Shown here one piece after another: positions 1 through 11,180 of a DNA stretch of 64,000 bases. The DNA is from Atopsyche davidsoni (lineage: Eukaryota > Arthropoda > Insecta > Trichoptera > Hydrobiosidae): NCBI GenBank assembly GCA_022113835.1, contig JAILWY010000007.1, positions 12,005,001 through 12,069,000 on the forward strand, written 5' to 3'. The position numbers and the translations under genes are program-made. The notes under the pieces were generated by a model, which saw nothing but the letters and a program-made list of their open reading frames with translations, did not search any database and was not told where the DNA came from. Every line of letters starts with the position of its first letter. Position 1 is the stretch's first letter.

Positions 1-1538
1 AATGTAATAAACGGTGACAGAAGACAAAGTCGTTACTGGATATTATATATTAAAAAATATAACGTTTTAATATGTGAATTTGAGTATTAAGTTATATTAT
101 ATCAAGTTATATCCAAGTGCTTTAAAATTTTTATTTTCAAAATTTTAGAAATGTTTTGCTTATTTTATCTATTATCATCTATAAAAGTTTCTACATTTAA
201 TCTCAGTACTGGAACCATCTCCAGGGATTTAAATAAAAATTATACAGTAAAATGCTGCTTCAAAACCTAAGCAAGCCATTTTGGATGAAAAAATCATACA
301 TAATAAACATTTTTACATTATTTTTTAATGACGAGTTTCTTAAATGTAAATAAAAGTACAATTTGAAAACGGCTACTAAATGAACGCTAGTATATTTAAA
401 ACTCAAAAATTATGGCCAGATTAAAATATACTAATAATAAAACCCAAAATATAGCAATAAATGTGTAAATATTATTTCGAAGCGATTCCAAATTATTTAT
501 CAATAAAATAATGATGATACTTTGATACGGCAATAGAATTCTGAACAATAGTAACACTTTATATTCTTTGAATATTACCTGGTTCAGTTTCAATTGAATT
601 AAAATTAATAATCAATTTGTAAATTTGATATTTCGTTATGAATTGATATAAGAAGAGAATATTTTACTGGGCGTGAGTCATAAATTTGCCATATTTCCAT
701 TTAAATGGAGAATTATTTCATCTGGAATATTATTCCAAATTTTACAAGTGCAATCGTGAAATGAGTAATGCGGATTCAGTTGTTGGACTTGGATCGCTTC
801 CAGCGTTTCCCTTCCGGTCGTTTGGCCGCATTGGGTACGATCGAATGCGGAAGCGGATAAGTGCCCGGCGGGAATAATTCATACTCGAAACGCTGAAACG
901 TCGTCGATGAATGTGAATAAACACTTGCGGCTTTTCGTGCCTCGCCACTTCCGGTACAACCTTCTCCTTATACTTTATACTGTGCAGACGAAAAATAATA
1001 GGCCGTTATAAATATTTATATAAAAAAAACTAAAGACTATTATAGGCATTGACTGAATTATGTAAAAAGGCATTTAAAATAAATCGCATGACTGCGTAAA
1101 CAGGCTGTGTTTTTTAAAGAAATTATATTCCTTAAGATTAAGATTAAGACTAACGAAAATTGACAAAAATATAAATTAATCGAATCATAAAAGTTTCTAA
1201 AGTTATTACTTAAATTAACAATATACTAGAAAATATACTCAAAACGTGACTTGTGTAATTTCTATTCATTATTCCAATAAAAATAGGCAGATATGATTAA
1301 TGGCATTGGAAGTGAATATGTCAATTTATATTATTTAAACTATTCTGTATCCTAATTTAATTTTCAAATATTTTGAAATATCTATCACCGGTTATTTCTT
1401 TAAAGATGATCAGAATCAAACACACGAAAAAACCCATTTATTTTTGTTTGAATTTTTACATGTTGTGATATGTATTAATCAACAATTTTTATAAGAAATT
1501 CAATATTTTTGACAGAGAAAACTTGGTGGTATTCCATT
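1..1538. other. AT-rich non-coding DNA with one GC-rich island
   Basis: No gene recognised. Positions 775-960 are GC-richer with several CG dinucleotides (GGTCGTTTGGCCGCATTGGG), open in short frames on both strands, and could be a regulatory island or a decayed exon. Confidence 0.4.
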
Positions 1539-1684
1539 TTAATATTTTTGAGTAAAAATACTTGAGTGATTTTCCACATGTTCGTTTTTATTTGTGACCG
1601 GTTTCGCCAACCTTTCACGTTGGCATTATCAAACAGAGTCAAAGCAAACTCTGTTTGATAATGTATTTTACTCAAAAATATTAA
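1539..1684. mobile_element. MITE-like element, family A copy 1
   Basis: The ends TTAATATTTTTGAGTAAAA and its inverted copy CTCAAAAATATTAA enclose 146 bp. Inside are ACTTGAGTGATTTTCCACAT, GTGACCGGTTTCGCC and a perfect 15-bp hairpin, ATTATCAAACAGAGT (1,625-1,639) against 1,648-1,662. The interior matches copy 2 at 48,571 in inverse orientation, proving a dispersed repeat. Confidence 0.65.
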
Positions 1685-1724
1685 TTTTTATAATGTAAAA
1701 AAAGTAGCTCTGTGCTTGAACAAA

Positions 1725-1955
1725 AAATTGCGCCATCGCCTGTAACAATACAACCTCTCAGCGGAACCTATTAGGCGGCCACTTCCCGTATAAAGCAGCG
1801 TGAGGGCGCGCTCCCTCCCCCAAGGCCGCGGTTCGACCTTGACAACTTAGCCGCCCTTGAAGGCTTCAAACCAGGGGTTAGGCAACAGGAAATGGGAACC
1901 TTAACCTGACCCTCCTACAATCTGACATTGCACCGTCTAGCACGTGGTTATTTAA
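1725..1955. other. GC-rich block, unclassified
   Basis: A sharp-edged block of about 230 bp with GGCGGCCACTTCCCG, GAGGGCGCGCTCCCTCCCCC and CAACAGGAAATGGGAACC. No convincing frame or repeat partner. It lies 40 bp from the MITE-like element, so it may be a repeat. Confidence 0.35.
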
Positions 1956-4329
1956 AAAAATTTACACGATCGGAAGATTTTATAATTATCAAAGAACTTT
2001 ATTAAATTAATTAAATTATTTTGTATTATAGAAAAAAGTAATTATACGCAGAGATAACTGAATTTAGAATAAGTACCAGTTCCATGGCGTTTGAGTTGAT
2101 ATTTGTAGCATGTAAAATGTAAATATATTATTATTATTTCAGCATTTGTTTATTGAATTAGGGTAAGATATGGTGGGTGGTAGGAAGGCTCAAAATAACA
2201 GTGTTGCTAACACGTTATATGTAAAATTATCCGCAGTTTTTTATTAAGACCGTAGAAAATAGCGTGATCGAAAATAAGTGGAGGTTTTTCACGCAACAAA
2301 TATAAAGAAAAGTATCTCATTAACCTGACAAGGTCCGCAGAAAGAAAGACTCTTATACGCATTGTGTATATATTGACATCACACTGGTTTAATTTGTAAT
2401 TTAGTTCAATAATATATTAATTTTGATAAAATTATATAATAAAATTTAAAACTTCAACTGATGTCTGCTGCAATAAGATATGAAAAATCAATTGGATACG
2501 AATACAGTTTAAAAAAATCACTGGCTGTTTGTTTAAATGACACATCCTTCAATTCACTTAAAATCGAGCAAAACACCGAGTTTCAACATCGCCGTACCGA
2601 TGCTATCGTACAAAATGTCGGACATAATATAAAATGGCCGCAGTAATGCGTTTTTAATACACACAACGCAATGCGCGTCGCTCTTTATCCTTAGACCACA
2701 CCAAATGAGGGACTTTTTCCTTATCGCCTTCGAATATTCGTGATTGCAGAGTTACGTGATACACGAATGCTAGTAATAAGCAAATATTATATTCTACTGG
2801 TCAAGGTGTAGTATAATATTATTTAAATTAAGCCGAGTAGTATTTTACACCTTATAACTGTGTTTTGTAAATTTTAATGAAGTTTTTATTCATGTTTGAA
2901 CTACACGTAACTTTTTATTACTATTAAAGAACAGAGTGTTAAGATACACATGTTATGCAGTTTATTATAAAATATACATATGTTGTTATATCATATTAAA
3001 TGACCGGGTATTAGATTTATGCTTTGAATCTATCTATAGTTTTTTTTAAATATTTATACGTGTATTTTAAAAATATAACAAGCAATTATATAATAAACGC
3101 TTTTCTAGCATATATTGTTTGATCGTCGTAAGTGCTGAATTTTTTTCCCCCTAAATGGCAGGTGTTTTGATAATTGAGTTATTGGAAACAAAAAGCTGCG
3201 TAGAAAAATTGTGCATGATTTAAGCACTGAATATTTGGTAAATTCTGCTTGTAATATTTTAAAGAAAAATAGTTTTGTATTGAGTTTTTTATTAGTTAAA
3301 AAACACAGCGCATAGACAGAATGGGTAATTAACAGACATTATGGATTTTTCTTTTTTATTTGAAAGTGGATTGTTATACTTTTTTAGCAAGATAAAAATG
3401 ATTAATATTTGTAATAATGGAAAAACTTTGCAGTTTTTCCAAGGAAAAGTTAGATAGAACTAAATATTAACTTTGTATTTTATGGTTTCAGGCATTATTA
3501 CTAATTTTAAATTCAGACGGTGAAATCCTGAAAAATTATTTTATTATACCGCTGTAATTGCTTATAAGAAATAAGAAACTATTTTAATTATAGTTTTATA
3601 AATTTTTAATAAAGTCCTGCAGTTTTAATATTAACAAAATATCAAATGATAAATATAATTAAAAACAAGTTTTAATTATAGTATATGTGGTGTGAAATAA
3701 TTTCTATAAATATTAAAATAACATGAAAATTAAGTAATAACTTAGTCCGCGATGTTAAGAAATGATAATTATTTGTAACAGTGGTAACATTTAATTATAT
3801 GTTGTTTCTTGGAGAGTTTAGCCACAGTGAAAAAAATACACAAAGTCATTATAAAGTTAAATAGTAACATTGTAATATTTAGGTTTGATTTGAATAGACG
3901 ATCAGATATGTGGTAAAATGAGTAATACTGCGTACTTAGGTGTCTTAGTTTTTTATTAAAATTTCTGTCATTTTTGGTCCCGGTACTCAAATCTCTGAAA
4001 AGTGTCTCGGCAACGAAACCGCAACATTAAAAATTTCAATAATAAATACAGCACAGTACCCAATAACAAAGCATTGCTCATACCGATGGCTGCCAAAACC
4101 TACAAATCCATAAAAGCCTGTACAAGTCCGAGGAAGCACTTGAAAAGCATTAGTACTCAATAGCAAAAATGTTTTTGATTCATATTAAAAATATTTTACT
4201 TTGAATCGGCTTTTCAAGACGGGAACATAATTAGTAAACTATCGGAAAATGATTATTCGAGAATTTCATAATCAACATAACTGGATTAAGATTTTTTTTC
4301 ATCATATTTTAATTTAACGATTCTTTGTC
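1956..4329. other. AT-rich non-coding stretch
   Basis: Homopolymer-rich DNA without coding potential. The only feature I see, apart from the family B motif at 4,080, is a small GC-richer patch at 2,560-2,700 that contains AAAATGGCCGCAG. Confidence 0.5.
4080..4110 (-). repeat. Family B motif, copy 1 (partial)
   Basis: Minus-strand GTTTTGGCAGCCATCGGTAT matches the first 12 bases of the other two copies and then diverges. Confidence 0.3.
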
Positions 4330-4620
4330 AGTGACTTATTTTCAAGGTCAATTTCGAAGCGCGGGTTAAGCTGGATATAAAATCCTGTATAACCCTCACC
4401 GGACCTAATCCGCTCGCAGGCTAATTTCAGTTCCGTGAGCTCTGATTTTCGAAATTAGTCTTTAAGGACACCGGCGCCGCTCACGGGGACGTCGAAAATA
4501 GAATACTGCTTAATTAAAGGTGGCCTTTGCCAGGTAGCTGCCATTGCGAATCCCAGGCAGCGCCAGCTCCGGTGACGTCATTAAATGCATTTCATTTGCT
4601 TTTATACAGTGTTGCACTGT
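4330..4620. promoter_or_regulatory. Candidate regulatory island with CRE palindrome
   Basis: A block of about 290 bp, GC-richer than its flanks, with AAGCGCGGGTTAAGCTGG, CTGCTTAATTAAAGGTGG, and TGACGTCA at 4,573-4,580 followed by TTAAATGCAT. No frame is open throughout. Mixed homeodomain-type and CRE motifs suggest an enhancer; conservation is untested. Confidence 0.35.
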
Positions 4621-4710
4621 GAATAAGCTTGAAATTGCGTTTAAAATGAGTTTTGAAATGAATTTACCTTTGTTTGTTAAATGAGTTAAGTGTGTGTTTT
4701 ACATTTAACA

Positions 4711-4775
4711 GCCACGTGGCCTAGTCACTAGTAGGCTTGCTTGCTTGCTAGAAGTCAAATCCGAGCAAAGCAATA
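4711..4775 (+). repeat. tRNA-derived SINE head, copy 1
   Basis: GCCACGTGGCCTAGTCACTA contains an A-box-like TGGCCTAGT, and GTCAAATCC about 30 bp on is a decayed B box. It aligns with the copy at 37,145 at about 20 of 28 positions over the D-arm part. A GCTT triplet-type run is inside (GCTTGCTTGCTTGC). Confidence 0.4.
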
Positions 4776-4785
4776 TTATATAATA

Positions 4786-7700
4786 TTTCCTTTGTCTTAA
4801 TTTTCTCAAAAGTATAATATAAAGTAACACATATTATAATAGAACTTCTCTGATATAAGTTTTCAGTGTTTTTCTGATTTACTCATAGAAAAAACCCTGA
4901 AATCGTACCGTATCTGAATGTATATTAATATTCGGATTATTGCCGCATTACTTGCTTTCTTCTACTCTTATAAATTGGTTTATAGTTATCCAGCTATCTT
5001 GGCAAGGCTATCATCTTTTCGCATTTATATCACATATTTTTATATTATATACAGACACGTTCAAAATGTGAGCCATAAAGATATACTACTGAAAAATCTT
5101 TCATTAATCTAGTGAAATAGATAACATGGTCGTGTATAGTTGTATTTGATAATAATCAACGTATTTTGCTTTTTGTATATAAAACTTATAAAAAAATAAG
5201 GTAAGCATACCTGCTCTCAATTTTAACTGTATAATAATTATTACATTAAACATTGAAATATTGCTTAATTAAAAAAAAAATGTTGGATATAGCAGGCAAA
5301 CAAATCCAGATTTTATTGCTACATTTGTAGTGTGATTATTCTCTTCCAATAAAAAAGCCAATAAAATAAATATTTAAAACAGAGTGATAAACAGTACGCG
5401 TAACATGTCTGAAACGTTAGATTCTCATTTCCCTGGTGCTCTCCCATACGAGGTTTACATTATTGACAAGCTGCTATATATCCCCAGTGAAAATTTCTTC
5501 TCACACTACAAAATCTACCCTCTGACGTCTCCATAACTCAGCCTCCCTGCGGGCCAGCCCCTAAATATATGTAATTTCATCCCGTAGAAAGCAAAAAAAT
5601 ATATCATCACTTTTGTACTCGTATCTTTACTTTCGATCAAGGTCATATCTAGGAATTTATTAAAAAAGCTTTTAACGGGAAAGCTCACACATAAAAATAC
5701 TAAAAAATTATTATGTTGTATTGAGACCAATCTGGTGGTTTGGTCCATTCAATATTTTAGAACCTCTAACTGAAAATACTTGAGTCTTTACAAGCAAATA
5801 TTACTGAAAACCTTAAATTAGATAAACATGAATGATTCTATTAATGTATAAGCAATACAGCTTAACGTGTCTTTCGACGGAGTATTTTAAAGTTTTATGT
5901 CTTTTTATATCAGCAAAGACAAGAATTATTGACTACAGATCATTTTAAAAATTTGTTTTAATAATTTTTTACTTTCGTCTGTTTTACGTCATTTAAAAGT
6001 TAAGGATTTCATTTAAATTTCATGTAATTTCCTTTGGAAACTTTAGATTACGTTTTTTGTCAGGGAATAATAAAAAAACGAGTTGAAATTCAAAGGTAAA
6101 AAATCTAAAATCGTTAAATATAAATAGACAGTCTTTGTTTTGCAAGATATTTAATTTACAGGTAGCCATTGAAAGAGATTGATGGTTTTATTTTAAAAAT
6201 CGTCTTTGTTTGAAAGTTCACTTATTGATATTAATTAATTTGGTAAGGTTATATAAAATATACAATACAATCTCTAGTTTTAGATGACAAATTATTTATT
6301 ATATTATTATTAAGATAATAAAATAGTAAGTGTAAGTAAGTAAGTAAGCTTTTCCAATCTGTTATTGTATGACGTTATACTGTATTGTATGTAGTCTATG
6401 CAATATATTTAAACATATATTTTATTTATCTTGTTTTTCACATTTTTATTTCTATTTAATAATACTTGAAATAATTTAATGGTTCTGAATATCTGAATTA
6501 TAGTAAATAAGCATTGTTCTGCTTATAATAAACTTGTAGTATATGATCAGAGTCTTCATATTTTTTTACGTATTATATTAACTGAGCGAAATCCGCAGCA
6601 AAATATTATTTTAATAAAGTCTTTGCTAAACAATAACGGAAGATATTCAAGATTCCACGAAACAAAATTTAATAACCTTTTTATATATATATTGAGGGAT
6701 CATCTTTTTATTATTTTTTATTGGTTTTTCTTCTTAGAGTACCTAGTACCTTTCAATTGATATATTAGGATCACATTGTTTCTGGGTCGTAGAACACGTA
6801 TATTCTTGTCTTTAACCTCAGAGGACTAAGAAGTACATTATATTATAAATAATGTATGAATAAAAAATGTGATATCTCTTAAGACTCTTAATATCATTAT
6901 GATAGAAATAAATAGCTTTTGCGATTTCAAATATCTCTATTTGTTTATCTAAAAAATCATCTAATTTTATCTTTCAGTTTTGTTTCGGCGTATTTCGCGT
7001 ATAAATGGGTTGAAGGGTGGCTCACCCTTTTTTTAAATAGAAACTTTATTTGTATATGATTTTGGCATATCATCAAAATATTCTTTCACATATATTTCTG
7101 TCAAAAGTTATTTTAAAATATTTGATTCTTTAATTATATTACTGTCACAATACAGATGACTAAATTTAATACAACACACTGTTTTTTTCAACGTATTTTT
7201 TTATTTCACCAGATTATATCTGAAAAAATAAAAGTTTTTAATCAAGAAGGCAGATGAAAATTGGAGGTGGATTTTTTCTGTAAAAAATAAATACTTGCGA
7301 GCTTTCAATATAATTCAGGTTTTTCGAATTCGTAAAAATGTATTGAATGTTTGACAATCCAATCAACAAAATGTCATCATTTATTATAAATGCTATCTTA
7401 CTAAGGTCGGTGCCCTACGGTGGACAAAGGCAATAAGTAAAAAAAATATTTAAAACTAAAATTGAAAAACGATAAAATATATTCGAGAAGGTTTGATAAT
7501 TTGATGTATGGAGAACTTTTTTAAGTAAGTTTTGACTTAATCTTTTAAAATCATATATTTGCTTTCTAAAATTAAACATCCGTACTTGATGTCTTTGAAA
7601 GTACTCGGCTATTAAAAAAGATTTCCTAAAGGTCATTTCTAGATTGAAAAAAAAAAATTTTAGCATACTCATTTTAAAAATATATATTTTTTTTCATTAA

Positions 7701-8246
7701 ATAACTTATTTCATTCAATTATACAAGATTCTTCGTAAACGGAAATAATGTAAGTTTTTTCTTTTATCCTAATTTATTTAAAAGTAAACCAATTAATGTG
7801 GTAGGTAAAAATAGGTTTTATATATCCAGGGTAGATCCAAAAGGCAGTGAAAAATGTTTTGAAATGTATCATTTTAAAAATACGTTCTCATTATAGTATT
7901 TAGATTTTTTGGTGTTAAACATTTGAAACGATGTATAAACGTGTATATTTATAATCGCGTAGAAAAATTAATACGAACGAAGATTCAAACATTCATTAAT
8001 TCATGTAAAGCTACTTTTTACATGGCAGGGCGGAACAAAAAAAATACAACGCAATTTTAAAATACAATTTATTTTTCCACGCATCGAAATCCTCTGAAAG
8101 CTCCTGTGACAATAAAACGAGTTAATATGGCGAGTTACTGAACGAAAGAGAGAGTGTTTTTGAAACAAACGATAAAAAAACAATTAACATTAATCAAGTG
8201 AGTAATAATTGCTTAAATAAAAAAAATTAAAAAATTATTATTTATC
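4786..8246. other. AT-rich non-coding stretch
   Basis: No gene or island recognised. It holds an (AAGT)n run at about 6,330-6,350, many A and T runs, and short chance frames. Confidence 0.5.
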
Positions 8247-8320
8247 TTCAATCGGCTTGATGTTTCAGTAATCAGATCGCGACTTTTGATCAAGAGGTCT
8301 TCGGTTCGGTTTTCGTCTTA
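8247..8320 (+). repeat. tRNA-Lys-like relic
   Basis: CAGATCGCGACTTTTGATCA resembles the anticodon arm of tRNA-Lys(UUU), where ACTTTTAAT/ACTTTTGAT loops occur, and GGTTCGGTTTTC 20 bp on is a B-box-like sequence. The D arm is decayed. Probably a SINE or pseudogene, not a working tRNA. Confidence 0.3.
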
Positions 8321-8984
8321 ATAATTAAACCTAAAACTGAAGATATTGGGTTAACGTAATTTTCAGTTAAATCAAATATGACATGAATTATAATTTATGT
8401 GTCAAAGCAAATTGTTATTTATATGAAAAATTTATGTATTATATATACTAGTTAATTTAAGCTGTAAACATATATTAGTAGCAAGAGATGTATACCCATT
8501 AACTAATTTAAAAATTTTAATTTAAGGAAGTGTGTATAATTTGTATATTTTTATACAGATTTAGGTTTATATGAAGTCCGCCTGGAAAATGTTTATGACA
8601 TTCAGAAAATAGTTTTTATTATAGTTTTTTTTCTAAGATAAGTTGATGGTGTGTGTATATGTAGTATTATCTCTTCAACCAGAAGGAGGTAGTGGGATCA
8701 AAGGTGACAGCATCTCAAAACGGAACCTGTGATAGAGGCGAAAATAACCACTAAACAGGAATTCTATTAACATGAGATTGACATGGTATTTGAAGTGCAA
8801 AATAAATCTTGATAAAGCAATCAATTGAAATAGATTTAAATTCAACTTCATAAACTATTTTAAAATACTAAAATAATATTTATCGAGTACATAATTAACG
8901 GATTATCCTTGATTCATTGATCTTAGATGCGTCATTGTTCGTTAAAAAAAATTTAACAACTAGCCCCTTATGTCTAGAAAAGCT

Positions 8985-9060
8985 TTTTTACGATGCAAGG
9001 GAAATTCGGACCGGAAGTTGGGAGTGTGGATTGGAATCCCACTAGTGTTGTGAAAATAAA
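8985..9060 (+). repeat. Possible tRNA-derived repeat with B box
   Basis: GTGTGGATTGGAATCCCAC has the stem-loop form of a tRNA T arm (GGATTGGAATCCC against the B box GGTTCGAATCC). No A box is convincing. Confidence 0.25.
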
Positions 9061-9224
9061 ATTTCGAAGATTTTCCTCATCGTTTCACATGTGAAATAAT
9101 ATTAAATTTGTAACCTACAAAGATTTTTTTAAAGTAATAAAATTGTTATGTCATATACGTATCATTTTGAACAGAAAGTGTATGGTGGGATTATATTTTT
9201 TGACAAAACCAAAACATATTTTAT

Positions 9225-9282
9225 TTTAGTCGCGTAAAAAAACTCATATGTGGGAACATCACTTAGTATTTTTTTACTAAAC
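9225..9282. repeat. Family A repeat, partial copy 3
   Basis: CTCATATGTGGGAACATCAC followed by TTAGTATTTTTTTACT corresponds to TTCATATGTGGAAAAATCAC and TCAAGTATTTTACT in copy 2. Only this outer part of the family remains. Confidence 0.45.
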
Positions 9283-10740
9283 ATATTCATCTGTTTAAGG
9301 CGTGATTTGCTGTCGGTTGTGTCCGAGATGTGAATGTCGATACCCTCGAAATGTGAATGGCTTGATCTCCGATACGACCAAGTGATTGAGCTGTAAATGG
9401 ATGGTGTGACGTCAATTCTGATAGACTATCAAAGTGAACTAGATGTCTGACTTTCTGTTTTAACGTTCAGTCATTTACAGGTGTTATTGTATCGTATATA
9501 TTCAAAGGCATCAAGTTTCAGCGAAGCATTAATAGTAAACTTGAGACAAGCCATTTATGAAAACATATAAGTAATACATTATGGAATATATACATATATT
9601 ATATTATTCAAATTCATCATATAGAATGATGTTATTATTGTTATGAATTTTAAAAAAATTAGCAGAATCATATGATAAAAATAGTGTGCGTTTACTATAC
9701 TTTAATGAGCATGAATATAAATTAATTTTTATAATTAAAATAAATTGTAGTTTTATAACTTCCATCTTTAAATTTTAATAAAACTCGTCACGCTTCAAAT
9801 TGAATCTGCATTTATAATTTTTCAGCACAGTCGGGCTGTCAACTTATTATGTTTTAATGCACGCCCCGAGGGAGCTTGTTTATATTTCTACCCTCAAGCA
9901 TTAATTTTTTTTACTGGTCAATGTCACTGACTTAAAGTGTGATATTTTATTTGCAGTTTTTGAGAGTGATTTGAGATTAGTGGTGTATGTCATAACAACT
10001 AAAAAAAAATCCGTTTAAACTAAAAGTACTGAGGTCATTTAAACTCACGCCATGATGTTAAAAATATTTTTTTAACTGTTAAAAATTTTAGAGCATAACA
10101 AATTGTCAATGTTAAAATATTTAAATTTAACTATATGTTTATAATTAAATAAATACTAAAAAAAAATTGATCACAAATGGTAAAATGCAAATACCGGGTC
10201 GTCAAAAATGTAAATTTTTTTTTTTTTTTTTAATCCTATTAATTTAAAAAAGTATAAAGTCTATTTTCAATTTGTAATGTTTTATAATAAATACATATTG
10301 AAGAATCTTTATATATTCAAACATTTTTTTAAAATTTCATATAGATAGATTAAAGTTTTAGATATAAGATATAGAAACATGAGCTTTTGAATCGGAAGCT
10401 CTAAAAGGTCATATTTTGGGGAATGAAGACTTAAATGTTTTTTTTCTTTCGGAGAGCTTTCGGTATAAAAACTGTCGATATGGTTATTAAACAAAAAGTT
10501 CATTTGGATCCGATTTATCCATTTTTTTCGAAATAACTTTTTTTAAGCATTTTATTCCTTATTTGCTTTCATTGACACTTCGAAGTCTGTCGTTGTAGAA
10601 TTTTGTTTTCTGATTTATAATAAATTCGTGAATGCTTTTACATAGTTAAAAAAAAATAATATTTATATATGCTTACGTAAATCTTTATTTTTTTTATCTG
10701 CAGATAATCATTTTGTGTTTACCTAATGAAAAATAAATTG
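9283..10740. other. Non-coding stretch
   Basis: 9,300-9,440 is moderately GC-rich and has a palindromic TGACGTCA at 9,407-9,414. The rest is AT-rich with a T run at 10,214-10,232. Nothing coding. Confidence 0.45.
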
Positions 10741-10856
10741 CAAAACTAATTAGTGGATTCCGCCTCCCGCACGCTCCGCAAGCAATCCGTTTTATTTTGC
10801 AGGGATGTTAACAAGGCCGCGGCTCCTCCACCCTCCCCCCGCGGTCAGCTGGCAAC

Positions 10857-10886
10857 TCGCACCCCTCGCACCCCTCGCACAGGGGT
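10857..10886. repeat. Short tandem repeat CGCACCCCT, 2-3 copies
   Basis: CTCGCACCCCTCGCACCCCT then CGCACAGGGG, inside a GC-rich block at 10,750-10,890. The surrounding frame (10,753-11,271) is open for 172 codons but its second half is the hAT end, so I do not accept it as a gene. Confidence 0.6.
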
Positions 10887-11127
10887 GGTGTATAGAAATC
10901 ACTGTGAATTTATCTCTCCGCTGAATTCATTCTTTATTCGCATCAAAATTTACAGGGGCGAAAAATCCAAGGCAACAAATATTTTCTACGGGAAAAGCTT
11001 TACTGAAATTCTAATATATTTTCCTAATATACAGAATATTAGTTTTGTTATTATAAATGTACACACACACAGACACACCCACAAAAATATATCAGCATAT
11101 AAATATATTCCCGAGTGCTCTAATTTT

Positions 11128-11180
11128 CAGTGGTGCCCAACCCATAGCTCGCAAGTCACAAGTGGTTCGCAAATTAACAT
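11128..11180 (+). mobile_element. hAT-type terminal sequence (5' end of an element)
   Basis: CAGTGGTGCCCAACC followed by CATAGCTCGCAAGTCACAAG and TGGTTCGC closely follows the terminal layout of many hAT elements of the Charlie type (CAGNGGTNCCCAACC, then alternating GCNCGC motifs). I could not find the opposite end or an 8-bp duplication in the next kilobases, so the element is truncated or decayed. Confidence 0.5.

Noticed and set aside
3140..3175. TTTTTTTCCCCCTAAATGGCAG|GTGTTT as a recursive splice site
   Set aside because: Good acceptor but GTGTTT is a poor 5' splice site.
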